The notes beneath the pieces were generated by a model. It saw nothing but the letters and a program-made list of their open reading frames with translations. It made no database searches and was not told where the DNA came from. A stretch of DNA of 64,000 bases, taken from Lysobacter panacisoli. Lineage in GTDB: Bacteria; Pseudomonadota; Gammaproteobacteria; Xanthomonadales; Xanthomonadaceae. A program made the translations under genes and the position numbers. The first letter of the stretch is position 1. Each line of letters starts with the position of its first letter. Below, piece after piece: positions 19,870-28,745 of the stretch. The stretch covers positions 1,665,001 through 1,729,000 of the forward strand of contig NZ_VLNU01000001.1 in NCBI RefSeq assembly GCF_009765165.1, in the 5' to 3' direction.

Positions 19870-20748
19870 ATGGCCCAAGCCCACTCGCCAGACGCCAACG
19901 TCTACTTCGTGCCGCACAGCAGCCGCTGGCCGTTCCTCGGTTCCATCGCGCTGTTCACCACGATGCTCGGCATCGCCAGCTGGTTCAACGAAGTCAGCTG
20001 GGGCAAGCCGGTGTTCTTCTTCGGCATCGCGCTGATGTGCGCCGTGCTGTTCGGCTGGTTCAGCGACGTCGTGCGCGAATCGGTGCGCGGCAACTACAAC
20101 AAGCAGGTCGACACCTCGTTCCGCATGGGGATGATCTGGTTCATCTTCTCCGAGGTGATGTTCTTCGGTGCGTTCTTCGGTGCGCTGTTCTACGCCCGCC
20201 AGTACGCGATGCCGTGGCTCGGCGGCGAAGGCGACGGCGTGATGACCAACACGCTGCTGTGGCCGGGCTTCTCGGCCGCGTGGCCGAGCAACGGCCCGGG
20301 CGCGATCGGTGGCATCTACCAGACCATCCCGGCCTGGGGCCTGCCGCTGCTCAACACCCTGATCCTGCTGACCTCGGGCGTGACCGTCACCATCGCGCAC
20401 CACGCGCTGAAGGCCGGCCACCGCAAGCAGCTGCTGGTTTTCCTCGGCCTGACGGTGCTGCTGGGCGCGACGTTCCTGTTCTTCCAGGCCGAGGAGTACA
20501 TCCACGCCTACAAGGAACTGAACCTGACGCTGGGCTCGGGCATCTACGGTTCGACCTTCTTCATGCTCACCGGCTTCCACGGCGCGCACGTCACGCTCGG
20601 CACGATCATGCTGGCGGTGATCTGGTTCCGCTGCCTGAAGGGCCACTTCACCAAGGACAACCACTTCGCATTCGAAGCGGTGGCCTGGTACTGGCACTTC
20701 GTGGACGTGGTCTGGCTGGGCCTGTTCCTGTTCGTCTACGTGCTGTAA
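19870..20748 (+). CDS. ctaE: cytochrome c oxidase subunit III
   Basis: A 292-residue integral membrane subunit with seven helices. Family features include SSRWPFLGSI at the N-terminus, FRMGMIWFIFSEVMFFGAFF with the conserved acidic residue in helix III, and the C-terminal FEAVAWYWHFVDVVWLGLF. It stabilises subunit I and the proton-uptake path. It follows ctaG by 47 bases and is followed by a terminator, so the first transcription unit of the locus likely ends here. Confidence 0.96.
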   Translation: MAQAHSPDANVYFVPHSSRWPFLGSIALFTTMLGIASWFNEVSWGKPVFFFGIALMCAVLFGWFSDVVRESVRGNYNKQVDTSFRMGMIWFIFSEVMFFGAFFGALFYARQYAMPWLGGEGDGVMTNTLLWPGFSAAWPSNGPGAIGGIYQTIPAWGLPLLNTLILLTSGVTVTIAHHALKAGHRKQLLVFLGLTVLLGATFLFFQAEEYIHAYKELNLTLGSGIYGSTFFMLTGFHGAHVTLGTIMLAVIWFRCLKGHFTKDNHFAFEAVAWYWHFVDVVWLGLFLFVYVL

Positions 20749-20797
20749 GACGGCACGGCGATGCGGGTTCCGCGCAGCGGAGCCCGCGGCCAAAACA

Positions 20798-20832
20798 AGA
20801 AGGCGACGGCATGCCGTCGCCCTTTTGTTTTC
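20798..20832. terminator. terminator after ctaE
   Basis: Stem GGCGACGG / CCGTCGCC (20802-20821) followed by CTTTTGTTTTC; the upstream flank is A-rich, so it can also act on the minus strand for the DUF2909 gene, whose stop is at 20868. Confidence 0.85.
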
Positions 20833-20867
20833 TGTGAATCACGAAACGCGAAACACCCGTACGGACG

Positions 20868-21083
20868 TCATGGTCCGCCGTGGAACTTGATCCAGCCCAT
20901 GTAGTTGGCCAGGACCACGAGCAGGATCAGCGCGATGGACAGCGCGATGCGGCGCGTCAGCGCATTCACGGTGCGCTTGCTCTCACCCTTGTCCACCAGC
21001 ATGTAATAGAGGCCGGCGCCCAGGTTCCACAGGATGACGATCAGGAACGCGATGATCAGCAGGGTCTTCAGCGAATCGTTCAT
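20868..21083 (-). CDS. DUF2909 family twin transmembrane protein
   Basis: A 71-residue protein with two membrane helices (about residues 7-28 and 46-66) and a short charged loop DKGESKRTVN between them. This matches DUF2909, small twin-transmembrane proteins found beside cytochrome oxidase genes in gammaproteobacteria. Function unknown; the context suggests oxidase assembly or stability. It lies on the opposite strand, splitting the oxidase locus in two. Confidence 0.8.
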   Translation of the reverse strand: MNDSLKTLLIIAFLIVILWNLGAGLYYMLVDKGESKRTVNALTRRIALSIALILLVVLANYMGWIKFHGGP

Positions 21084-21149
21084 GGCGGCTTCCGATCGGC
21101 CCCGTGACGGGGCGTGCGGCCCATTATCGCAGCGGCCGGCGAGGAAATC

Positions 21150-21872
21150 GTGAGCCGGCGACGCAATCTCATCGTCGGTTGGACCGCTGCCGTCCTCACG
21201 ATCGCGCTGTTCGCCAACCTCGGCCTGTGGCAATCGCGACGCGCGGTCGAGAAGCAGGCGATGCTCGACGCCGCCGCGCAGGTGATGGCCAAGCGCACGC
21301 TGCAGCCGCTGTCGATCGCCGCCGATCCTGCCCACGCGCGCGACTACGACTGGGCGATCGGCCGTGGTCGATTCGACGAGCGCGACGCGCTGTTGCTGGA
21401 CAACCAGCAACGCAATGGCCGCGCCGGTGTGCGCGCCTATCGCATCTTCGTGCCCGAACAGGGCGCGCCGCTGCTGGTCGACCTGGGCTGGCTGCTGCTG
21501 CCCGGCGATCGCCATCTGCCGCAGATCCCGAAGCCCGAAGGCGACATCGAACTGCGCGGCCTGCTCACCACGCCGCCGTCGACCGGCCTCGCGCTCGGTC
21601 CTGCGCTCGCACGACAGGGCGAGGCGTGGCTGATGCCGCGCGTCGACCTGGCCGCGATCGCGCGCGAAACCGGCATGTCCGTACCGCTCGCACCACGCGT
21701 GCTGCGCCTGGACCCGGCGCTGCGCATCGGCTACGAGCGCGACCTGGAACTGCTGCCCAACACGCTGCCGCCAGAGCAGCACCGCGGCTACGCCGTGCAA
21801 TGGTTCGCGCTTGCGCTGGCCGTGTTCGCGACCGCGTTGATCCTGACTTTCCGCAAACGCCGTCGACCATGA
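21150..21872 (+). CDS. SURF1 family cytochrome oxidase assembly protein
   Basis: A 240-residue protein with a helix at each end (about residues 8-27 and 215-234) and a periplasmic domain between, the SURF1 layout. Motifs include NLGLWQSRRAVEKQAM near the N-terminus, RGRFDERDALLLDNQ and VDLGWLLLPG. SURF1 helps insert heme a into subunit I. The GTG at 21150 is chosen because GAGGA sits just upstream and the membrane helix begins soon after. A GTG at 21114 in the same frame is possible. It begins the second, rightward unit of oxidase assembly genes. Confidence 0.88.
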   Translation: MSRRRNLIVGWTAAVLTIALFANLGLWQSRRAVEKQAMLDAAAQVMAKRTLQPLSIAADPAHARDYDWAIGRGRFDERDALLLDNQQRNGRAGVRAYRIFVPEQGAPLLVDLGWLLLPGDRHLPQIPKPEGDIELRGLLTTPPSTGLALGPALARQGEAWLMPRVDLAAIARETGMSVPLAPRVLRLDPALRIGYERDLELLPNTLPPEQHRGYAVQWFALALAVFATALILTFRKRRRP

Positions 21873-21882
21873 GGAGCCTTTG

Positions 21883-22473
21883 ATGAGCGACGACACCCTT
21901 CCCGAACGCATCCGCAACCGTAATCGCGTGCTGCTGTTGCTGCTGTTCGCGATGTTCTTCGGCAGCATGCTCGTCGCGGGTCTGCTGCGTTTCTCAGGCT
22001 GGCGTCCGCAGGGCACCAAGAACGTCGGTGAACTGCTCGATCCGCCGAGCGACGCACGCGCGTTGTCGCCGCGCCTGGTCGACGGCGGCGAGTACGCATG
22101 GAAGTCCGGCGAGCGCATCTGGCGCATCGTCGTCGCGCCGCCCGCGCAGTGCGGCGCGGAATGCGAGCGCGTGGCCGGCGAGATCGACACCGTGTGGCAG
22201 CTGTTCGGCAAGGATGCGGATGAAGTCCATGTGCTGTGGCTGTGCGCCACCGCCGATTGCCAGTGGCCGCAGAAGGTCGCGCGACCGGCGACGCTGAAGA
22301 TCCTTCAGCCCGATGCCGAATTGCGCGCGCGCCTGCCACGTGTGGACCAACCCGGCCCGGGTTTGCCGGCTTACGTCGTGGATCCCTACGGCTTCGTCAT
22401 TCTGCGTTACCCTCCCGGCTTCGATCCGGGCGGGTTGCGTACCGACGTCGCGCGCCTGGTGAAGGTGAAATGA
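21883..22473 (+). CDS. membrane-anchored CxxxC protein of the oxidase assembly cluster
   Basis: A 196-residue protein with one N-terminal helix (about residues 16-36) and a periplasmic domain. The domain carries Cys-Gly-Ala-Glu-Cys (QCGAECERV) near residue 88 and two more cysteines in [10 protein letters not shown]. The CxxxC spacing equals the copper motif of SCO proteins, and the ending [15 protein letters not shown] resembles the end of thioredoxin-like folds. It sits between SURF1 and heme A synthase, where gammaproteobacteria keep an unnamed gene. A role in copper delivery or thiol reduction is inferred, not shown. AGGAG lies nine bases before the ATG. Confidence 0.65.
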   Translation: MSDDTLPERIRNRNRVLLLLLFAMFFGSMLVAGLLRFSGWRPQGTKNVGELLDPPSDARALSPRLVDGGEYAWKSGERIWRIVVAPPAQCGAECERVAGEIDTVWQLFGKDADEVHVLWLCATADCQWPQKVARPATLKILQPDAELRARLPRVDQPGPGLPAYVVDPYGFVILRYPPGFDPGGLRTDVARLVKVK

Positions 22474-23657
22474 GCGTCCCCAGCCAACGGACAGACGAGC
22501 CGTCCCGCATGACCCTGCCGCACAAACCTGCTCCGTACAGGCATTTCCATCGCATCGCCTGGCTCGCGGTCGCACTCGCGTTCGGCGTGATCGTGTTCGG
22601 CGCGTTCGTGCGCCTGTCCAACGCCGGCCTGAGCTGCCCCGACTGGCCGACCTGCTATGGCCGCGCCGCGTGGCCGAGCGCCGCGCACGAAATCGTCGAC
22701 CACGCCGCGACCGCGATCCGACCGGTCGAAGTGCACAAGGCCTGGCGCGAACAGTTCCACCGCATGATCGCCGGCACGCTGGGCGTGCTGGTCCTGCTGC
22801 TCGCGCTGCTGGCCTCGCGCAAGCGCGCATACGGCGCGGCGCAGATCGTCACCGCTGCGGTGCTGGTCGCGATCGGCATCCCGATGTACATGCACGGCGA
22901 ACACGTGGCCGCATCGCTGCTAGCCATCGCGGGCGAAGCGATCCTGCTGGTCGCGGCGTTGCGCTGGAGCAACATGGACCTCGCGCGCGTGGCGGCGTTC
23001 ACGCTCGCGGTGATCATCTTCCAGGCACTGCTCGGCATGTGGACCGTCACATGGCTGCTCAAGCCGATCGTGGTGATGGCGCACCTGCTTGGCGGTCTGC
23101 TGACGTTCTCGCTGCTGTTGTGGATGGCGTGGCGCTCGACCAACCTGCCGATCCGTCTTGCCGAGGCAGTGACCGTGCGCAGGCTGGTGATCGCCGGCAT
23201 CGTCGTGCTCGGCGTGCAGATCGCACTGGGCGGCTGGACCAGCGCCAACTATGCCGCGCTCGCCTGCGGCAACGATTTCCCGACCTGCGTCGGCCGCTGG
23301 TGGCCGCCGCACGATTTCCGCGAAGGCTTCGTGCTGTGGCGCGGCATCGGCGTCGACTACGAAGGCGGCATCCTCGACGGCGAATCGCGCATCGCGATCC
23401 AGCTCGCGCACCGCATGATGGCCGTGGTCGTGTTCGTCTACCTGCTGTGGCTGGCGGCGCGCCTGGTGCGCACGCCGGGCATGCGCGGCTGGGCGACGCT
23501 GCTGGGCCTGCTGGTGCTGGCACAGGTCGCGCTGGGCATCGCCAACGTCAAGCTGAGCTTGCCGCTGACGATCGCGGTGATGCACAACGCCGGCGCGGTG
23601 CTGCTGCTGTTCGTGCTGGTTTCGCTGCTGGCGCGCCTGCGCTCGCCCGAACCGTGA
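22470..23657 (+). CDS. ctaA: heme A synthase (COX15/CtaA)
   Basis: A 395-residue membrane protein with eight helices that oxidises the C8 methyl of heme O to make heme A. Family features include [14 protein letters not shown] after the first helix, the histidines of HRMIAGTLG and [18 protein letters not shown] and the late HNAGAVLL. The ATG overlaps the preceding stop (ATGA), with GAAGGTG as ribosome site. Met14 (MTLPHKPA) is an alternative start. Confidence 0.93.
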   Translation: MSVPSQRTDEPSRMTLPHKPAPYRHFHRIAWLAVALAFGVIVFGAFVRLSNAGLSCPDWPTCYGRAAWPSAAHEIVDHAATAIRPVEVHKAWREQFHRMIAGTLGVLVLLLALLASRKRAYGAAQIVTAAVLVAIGIPMYMHGEHVAASLLAIAGEAILLVAALRWSNMDLARVAAFTLAVIIFQALLGMWTVTWLLKPIVVMAHLLGGLLTFSLLLWMAWRSTNLPIRLAEAVTVRRLVIAGIVVLGVQIALGGWTSANYAALACGNDFPTCVGRWWPPHDFREGFVLWRGIGVDYEGGILDGESRIAIQLAHRMMAVVVFVYLLWLAARLVRTPGMRGWATLLGLLVLAQVALGIANVKLSLPLTIAVMHNAGAVLLLFVLVSLLARLRSPEP

Positions 23658-23668
23658 CGGCCGCCGCC

Positions 23669-24592
23669 ATGCCAAAAGCAACCGCCAAGCAGTACTGGGA
23701 CCTGACCAAGCCACGCGTGGTCGCGCTGATCGTGTTCACCGCGCTGGTGGGTATGTTCCTCGCGGTACCCGGCCTGCCGCCACTGCGCGAATCGGTGCTG
23801 GGCTTCCTCGGCATCTGGCTGGCTGCGTCGAGTGCCGCCGCGATCAACCAGCTGCTGGACTCGCGCATCGACGCGAAGATGGCGCGCACGTCGTGGCGCC
23901 CCATCGTCGCCGGACAGATCACGCCGACGCAGGCGCTGGTGTTCGCGCTGATCCTCGCCGCGTTGTCGATGACGATCCTGGTGCTGTGGGTCAACACGAT
24001 CACCGCCGTGCTCACCTTCGCATCGCTGATCGGCTACGCGGTGATCTACACCGTGTTCCTCAAGCGCGCGACGCCGCAGAACATCGTGATCGGCGGCATC
24101 GCCGGCGCGGCGCCGCCGCTGCTGGGCTGGGCGTCCATCACCGGCATGCGCGGCGAGTGGGACTGGCCGCACGCGCTGCTGTTGGTGCTGATCATCTTCG
24201 TGTGGACGCCGCCGCATTTCTGGGCGCTGGCGATCTTCCGTCGCGCCGACTACGCACGCGCGATGGTGCCGATGCTGCCGGTCACGCACGGCGTGGAGTA
24301 CACGCGCTGGCAGATCCTGTTCTACACGGTGCTGCTGGTCGCGGTGACGGTGCTGCCGTGGGCCGCGGGCATGAGCGGACTCTTCTACCTCGGCGGCGCG
24401 CTGGTACTGGGCGTGGTGTTCCTGGGCTATGCCTGGAAGCTGATGAACCCGCCCGACGAGATGTACGCGATGAAGGTCTTCAACTACTCCATCGTCTACC
24501 TGATGGCGCTGTTCGCTTTCCTGCTGCTCGACCACTGGCTGATGCCGCTGCTGGCGCCGTCGCCGGTGATGGAATTCCAGCCGCACGCCTGA
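23669..24592 (+). CDS. ctaB: heme O synthase (protoheme IX farnesyltransferase)
   Basis: A 307-residue UbiA-type prenyltransferase that adds a farnesyl group to heme B, supplying heme O to CtaA. The first aspartate-rich motif is [15 protein letters not shown] and the second region follows HGVEYTRWQ; the family stretch [20 protein letters not shown] is intact. Nine hydrophobic segments are seen. A GTG at 23654, overlapping the ctaA stop (GTGA), is an alternative start that would add five residues and couple the genes. In many relatives a SCO1/SenC gene follows; here it does not. Confidence 0.93.
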   Translation: MPKATAKQYWDLTKPRVVALIVFTALVGMFLAVPGLPPLRESVLGFLGIWLAASSAAAINQLLDSRIDAKMARTSWRPIVAGQITPTQALVFALILAALSMTILVLWVNTITAVLTFASLIGYAVIYTVFLKRATPQNIVIGGIAGAAPPLLGWASITGMRGEWDWPHALLLVLIIFVWTPPHFWALAIFRRADYARAMVPMLPVTHGVEYTRWQILFYTVLLVAVTVLPWAAGMSGLFYLGGALVLGVVFLGYAWKLMNPPDEMYAMKVFNYSIVYLMALFAFLLLDHWLMPLLAPSPVMEFQPHA

Positions 24593-24625
24593 TCAACGCA
24601 CCGTAACGTCCATCGAGGGGAATCG

Positions 24626-25957
24626 ATGCTGCGCAATCGCCTGGGCCTGGCCCTGTTGTCGTCACTGACCGCATTCGTCGCCGCCGGTAGCGCGCACGCG
24701 GAAGCCTTGGTGGATACAAGTGTGGAGACCGCGCCGCAGGGCGGCGAGGTAGTGGTCACGGCACAGCGCCTGCTCGATGTGCGCAGTGGGCGGATGATCG
24801 AGAACCCGCAGGTACTCGTGCGCGATGGACGCATCGTCGAGGTAGGCCGTGTCGGCGCCAGTGTGCCGGCCGGTGCGCGTCGCATCGATCTACCCGGGAT
24901 GACGCTGCTGCCGGGCCTGATCGACATGCACGTGCACCTGGATGCGGACCCTGGTTACGGCGGCTACACCGGCCTGCAGTTCAACGATCGCTTCTGGTCG
25001 ATGGTGTCGGTGGTGCACGCGCAGCGCACGCTGATGGCGGGCTTCACCACCGTGCGCAATGTCGGCTCCGACGACTGGAACGACGTCGGTCTGCGCGAAG
25101 CGATCGACGAGGGCAAGCTCACCGGCCCGCGCATCGTCACCGCTGCGTACTCGTTCGGATCGACCGGCGGTCATTGCGATTCCACGTTCTTCCCGCCGTC
25201 GATGGACGAGCGCAGCCCGTACAACGCCGACACACCGGAAGAGGGGCGCAAGCGCGTGCGCGAACTGCGCAAGTACGGCGCGCAGGTCATCAAGATCTGC
25301 GCCACCGGCGGCGTGTTCTCGCGCAATACCGAACCCGGCCAGCAGCAGATGAGCCTGGGCGAGATGAAGGCGATCGCGGACGAAGCGCACCAGTGGGGCC
25401 TGAAGGTCGCCGCGCACGCGCACGGCGCCGCTGGCATCAAGGACGCGATCCGCGCCGGCATCGACACCATCGAACACGCCAGCCTGATCGACGATGAAGG
25501 CATCCGCCTGGCCAGGCAGCACGGCGCGTGGCTGTCGATGGACATCTACAACACCGACTACACGCAGGCCGAGGGTCGCAGGAACGGCGTCCTCGAAGAC
25601 AACCTGCGCAAGGATCGCGAAGTCGGCGACATCCAGCGCGAGAACTTCCGTCGCGCGCACGCCGCCGGCGCGAAGATGGTGTTCGGCACCGACGCCGGCA
25701 TCTATCCGCACGGAGACAACGCGAAGCAGTTCGCGGTGATGGTGCGATATGGCATGACGCCGCTGCAGGCGATCCAGGCGGCCACGCTGAGCGCCTCGCA
25801 GGCGCTGGGCCGCGACGACGTGGGTGTGGTCGAAGCGAACCGCTTCGCGGACATGATCGCCGTTCCCGGCGATCCGACCCGCGACGTCGCGCAGCTCGAA
25901 CACGTGCCCTTCGTGATGAAGGGCGGCGTAGTGGTGAAGGACGCGACGACGCGCTGA
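24626..25957 (+). CDS. secreted amidohydrolase family protein
   Basis: A 443-residue metal-dependent hydrolase with a signal peptide (cleavage after GSAHA). The binuclear metal site of the amidohydrolase superfamily is complete: His102 and His104 in DMHVHL, Lys223 in VIKICATGG (probably carbamylated), His264 in AAHAHG, His284 in TIEHAS and Asp356 in FGTDAG. The closest described members are Xaa-Pro/Xaa-Arg dipeptidases and imidazolonepropionase-like enzymes, so a periplasmic dipeptidase is the best guess. RBS GAGGGG precedes the ATG. It ends five bases from the convergent lipoprotein gene. Confidence 0.85.
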   Translation: MLRNRLGLALLSSLTAFVAAGSAHAEALVDTSVETAPQGGEVVVTAQRLLDVRSGRMIENPQVLVRDGRIVEVGRVGASVPAGARRIDLPGMTLLPGLIDMHVHLDADPGYGGYTGLQFNDRFWSMVSVVHAQRTLMAGFTTVRNVGSDDWNDVGLREAIDEGKLTGPRIVTAAYSFGSTGGHCDSTFFPPSMDERSPYNADTPEEGRKRVRELRKYGAQVIKICATGGVFSRNTEPGQQQMSLGEMKAIADEAHQWGLKVAAHAHGAAGIKDAIRAGIDTIEHASLIDDEGIRLARQHGAWLSMDIYNTDYTQAEGRRNGVLEDNLRKDREVGDIQRENFRRAHAAGAKMVFGTDAGIYPHGDNAKQFAVMVRYGMTPLQAIQAATLSASQALGRDDVGVVEANRFADMIAVPGDPTRDVAQLEHVPFVMKGGVVVKDATTR

Positions 25958-25963
25958 TTCGCG

Positions 25964-26518
25964 CTACTGCGCCGCGATGCGCGGCGCCATCTCCGCGTCG
26001 ATCAGCTTGGTCGCCGACGGCAGGCGATGCGGGTCGAGCAGCGCGGCCATCATCGGGTCGGACGGATAGCGCGTACCGTCGAACTCCATCGCGACCGTGC
26101 CCGCGTCGTCGCCGTTGCCCACGCTCACCAGCAGGTCGTGCCAGCCGCGGTTGACGCGGCTGCCGACCAGGATCGGCGCGCGCACCGAGATCGACTCGCC
26201 AACCAGCGTGTCGCCGTCCTTGCCGCCGTGGAAGACCAGCAGCGTGCAGCCGTCGGCCTGGCACCAGTTCTGGTCGTCGAGGAGCATCAGCAGGTCGGGC
26301 GTGCCGTCGTCGTCGAGGTCCGGCGTCGCGTCGCGATGCGCCGGCACTTCGTGGATGCTGCGCGAGGCGAGGAATGCGGTGAGCGCCTTGTCGGCACGCT
26401 GCTTCTGGTCGACCGGGGCGGGAAGCGGCACGCTGGCCTGCTCATCGCCGCGCGGCTGGGTGCTGCATCCGGCGACGGCGAAGCTGACCAGGACGATGGT
26501 CGTGAACAGGCTGCGCAT
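25964..26518 (-). CDS. putative lipoprotein
   Basis: A 184-residue protein with a lipoprotein signal (SFAVAGC, Cys at about residue 17), so it should be anchored in the envelope. The body contains DATPDLDDDGTPDLLMLLDD, an FG-GAP/EF-hand-like Asp-rich loop often seen in calcium-binding secreted proteins, and two further cysteines (CQADGC). The start is fixed by GGAGAG nine bases upstream of the ATG; the frame runs further up but without signal features. Function unknown. Confidence 0.7.
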   Translation of the reverse strand: MRSLFTTIVLVSFAVAGCSTQPRGDEQASVPLPAPVDQKQRADKALTAFLASRSIHEVPAHRDATPDLDDDGTPDLLMLLDDQNWCQADGCTLLVFHGGKDGDTLVGESISVRAPILVGSRVNRGWHDLLVSVGNGDDAGTVAMEFDGTRYPSDPMMAALLDPHRLPSATKLIDAEMAPRIAAQ

Positions 26519-26657
26519 GGTTCGCTCTCCGCCGTAGCTGGAACGAGCTTGCGCCCGCGCGCGTGGTGGCGGAGTGATCGAACGCGCGCCGCCGTGGCCG
26601 GGGGGACCGCACATGCGGGACCGGGCCGGACGGCCGCGGCCCCGCGCGCTGGTTGGC

Positions 26658-28643
26658 CTACTTCGTGCCGTCGCCGGTCAGGTTCTGCTGCCAGAACAGC
26701 ATCGTCGCCGCGGTGAAGTAGTCCACGTTGCTCTTCTTCCTGAAGCCGTGGCCCTCGTCGTCGAACAGCAGGTACCACACCGGCTGGCCGTTGTCGCGCA
26801 CCGCCTTCACGATCTGCTCTGCTTCGGTGTAGGGCACGCGCGGATCGTTCTTGCCCTGCGCGACGAACAGCTTGGAGCGGATGCGGTCGGCGTGGTTGAG
26901 CGGCGAGATCTCCTCGAACACCTTCGCCATCTGCGGATCGCGCTCATCGCCGTACTCGGCGCGTCGCAGGTCGCGGCGGTAACTTTCGGTGTTCTTGAGG
27001 AACGTACCGAAGTGCGAGATGCCGACGATGTCGACGCCCGCTCGGATGCGATCGCTGTAATGCATCAGCGAGGACAGCACCATGTAGCCACCATAGCTGC
27101 CGCCGTACACGCCCACGCGCGTGGCATCGAGTTCCGGCTGCTGTGCGACCCAGTCCAGCAGCGCGCCGATGTCCTTGACCGAATCCTCGCGCTTGTCGGC
27201 GTTGTCGAGACCGAGGTAGGTCTTGCCGTAACCTTCCGATCCGCGCACGTTCGGCAACAGCATGGCCACGCCGAGTTCGTTCGCGAGGAACTGCGCGGTC
27301 GGATTGAACGTCGGCAGCGACTGGCCTTCCGGCCCGCCGTGGATGTTGATCACCACCGGCAGCTTCTTGCCGGCTGGCGCATTGGCTGGACGGTAGTAGA
27401 ACGCGGGGATCGTGCGCGGTTTGCCGTCGACGCTGTCGAAGGTCGGGTAGTGCACCAGCGTCGGCGCGACGAACTTCGAAGGATCCAGTCCGCCGACTTC
27501 GCTCTGCGTCCAGCGCGTCAGCTTCGTCGAACCGGGCTCGATCACGTACACGTCGCTCGGCGACGTCGCCGAGTTCATCGTCACCGCCAGGCGCTTGCTG
27601 TCGGGCGAGAAGCCGAGGTTGACGACCAGTCCGATCGGCAGCTCCGGCAGCTTCACCGGCTTGTGCGAGGGCAGCGCAAGTACATGCAGCTTGTAGATGC
27701 CGTCCTCGTTGGTGGTGTACGCGAGGTGCTTGCCGTCGTCGGAGATCTCCAGGTCCACCACGTCCCACGGCGTCGATGCGGTGAGCACGTCGAACTTGCG
27801 CGTCGCCGGGTTGTGGTAGCGCAGCGTGTGGAATTCCTGTGCCTTGCCGTCGAGGGGCTCGTCGGAAATGAAATAGACCGACTTGCCATCCGGCGCGAAC
27901 TTGAAGCCGTTGAACGAAGCCTTGCCGCCATCGACCGGGAACATCTCCAGCTTGCCGCTGTCGACATCGACCACGCCCGGGTACGACTCGGCGGCGGACA
28001 CGTACTTCATCACCAGCAGGCGCTTGCCGTCGGGCGAGAAGTCCATCGCGTTCCATTGGCCGCCTTCGGTGACGAGCGTGCGCGGCTGTTTCGTCGCGAA
28101 ATCCATCACCCAGATGTCGGTGTCCTTGCCGTTGCGCGCGGTGCTGCTCCATGCGAAGCGCTGGCCGTCGTGCGAGAACAGCGGCCCCTGGTTACGCGCC
28201 TTGCCGTCGGTGAGCAGCGTGGTGTTGCGCGATTTCAGGTCGAACCAGTGCAGCTGCCAGAACTCGTTGCCGCCGACGTCCTTGCCGAACACGAAACCAT
28301 CGAGCTTCGACTTGGCCGGCGCGGTCGCGATGGCCGCGAGCGGTTCGGGGTAGAAGGTGAGCTGCTCGCGCATTCCCATCGGCTGGCACACGCGATGCGC
28401 CTGCGCCGTCTCGGCGAAACGCGTGCTGATCAGCATGCAGTCGCCACGCCAGCCGGCGAAGGTCGCGCCGCGCGTGTTCTGGTAGCGGTTGAGCTGTTCG
28501 ACCAGTGGGGGCGGGATCGCGGGAATGTTCTCGCTGGTGCGGTTGCCGACCTGCTCGCGCGCGACTGTCGGCGCGGTCTGGGCGAAGGCCGGGAACGCCG
28601 CGAGCAGCAGCGCGGACGCGAGGACGGTCGTGCGTGGCGACAT
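26658..28643 (-). CDS. S9 family (prolyl oligopeptidase-type) peptidase
   Basis: A 661-residue exported peptidase. A signal peptide (AFPAFAQ) precedes a beta-propeller region (about residues 60-390) and a C-terminal alpha/beta-hydrolase domain. The catalytic triad is visible: Ser516 in GGSYGGYM, Asp600 in GKNDPRV and His632 in DDEGHGF. This fits the dipeptidyl-aminopeptidase/acylaminoacyl-peptidase branch of S9, acting on short peptides in the periplasm. It is downstream of dnaG on the same strand, about 100 bases away. Confidence 0.92.
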   Translation of the reverse strand: MSPRTTVLASALLLAAFPAFAQTAPTVAREQVGNRTSENIPAIPPPLVEQLNRYQNTRGATFAGWRGDCMLISTRFAETAQAHRVCQPMGMREQLTFYPEPLAAIATAPAKSKLDGFVFGKDVGGNEFWQLHWFDLKSRNTTLLTDGKARNQGPLFSHDGQRFAWSSTARNGKDTDIWVMDFATKQPRTLVTEGGQWNAMDFSPDGKRLLVMKYVSAAESYPGVVDVDSGKLEMFPVDGGKASFNGFKFAPDGKSVYFISDEPLDGKAQEFHTLRYHNPATRKFDVLTASTPWDVVDLEISDDGKHLAYTTNEDGIYKLHVLALPSHKPVKLPELPIGLVVNLGFSPDSKRLAVTMNSATSPSDVYVIEPGSTKLTRWTQSEVGGLDPSKFVAPTLVHYPTFDSVDGKPRTIPAFYYRPANAPAGKKLPVVINIHGGPEGQSLPTFNPTAQFLANELGVAMLLPNVRGSEGYGKTYLGLDNADKREDSVKDIGALLDWVAQQPELDATRVGVYGGSYGGYMVLSSLMHYSDRIRAGVDIVGISHFGTFLKNTESYRRDLRRAEYGDERDPQMAKVFEEISPLNHADRIRSKLFVAQGKNDPRVPYTEAEQIVKAVRDNGQPVWYLLFDDEGHGFRKKSNVDYFTAATMLFWQQNLTGDGTK

Positions 28644-28745
28644 CGGGATTCCCCTGGGAGACGGAAGCCCGAGCTTATCGCGGGTCGTCTTTGCGGTGCA
28701 GGGCCGGAGTGCAGGGTTCCGGAATGCCGCAGGAACTTCCGGCGA

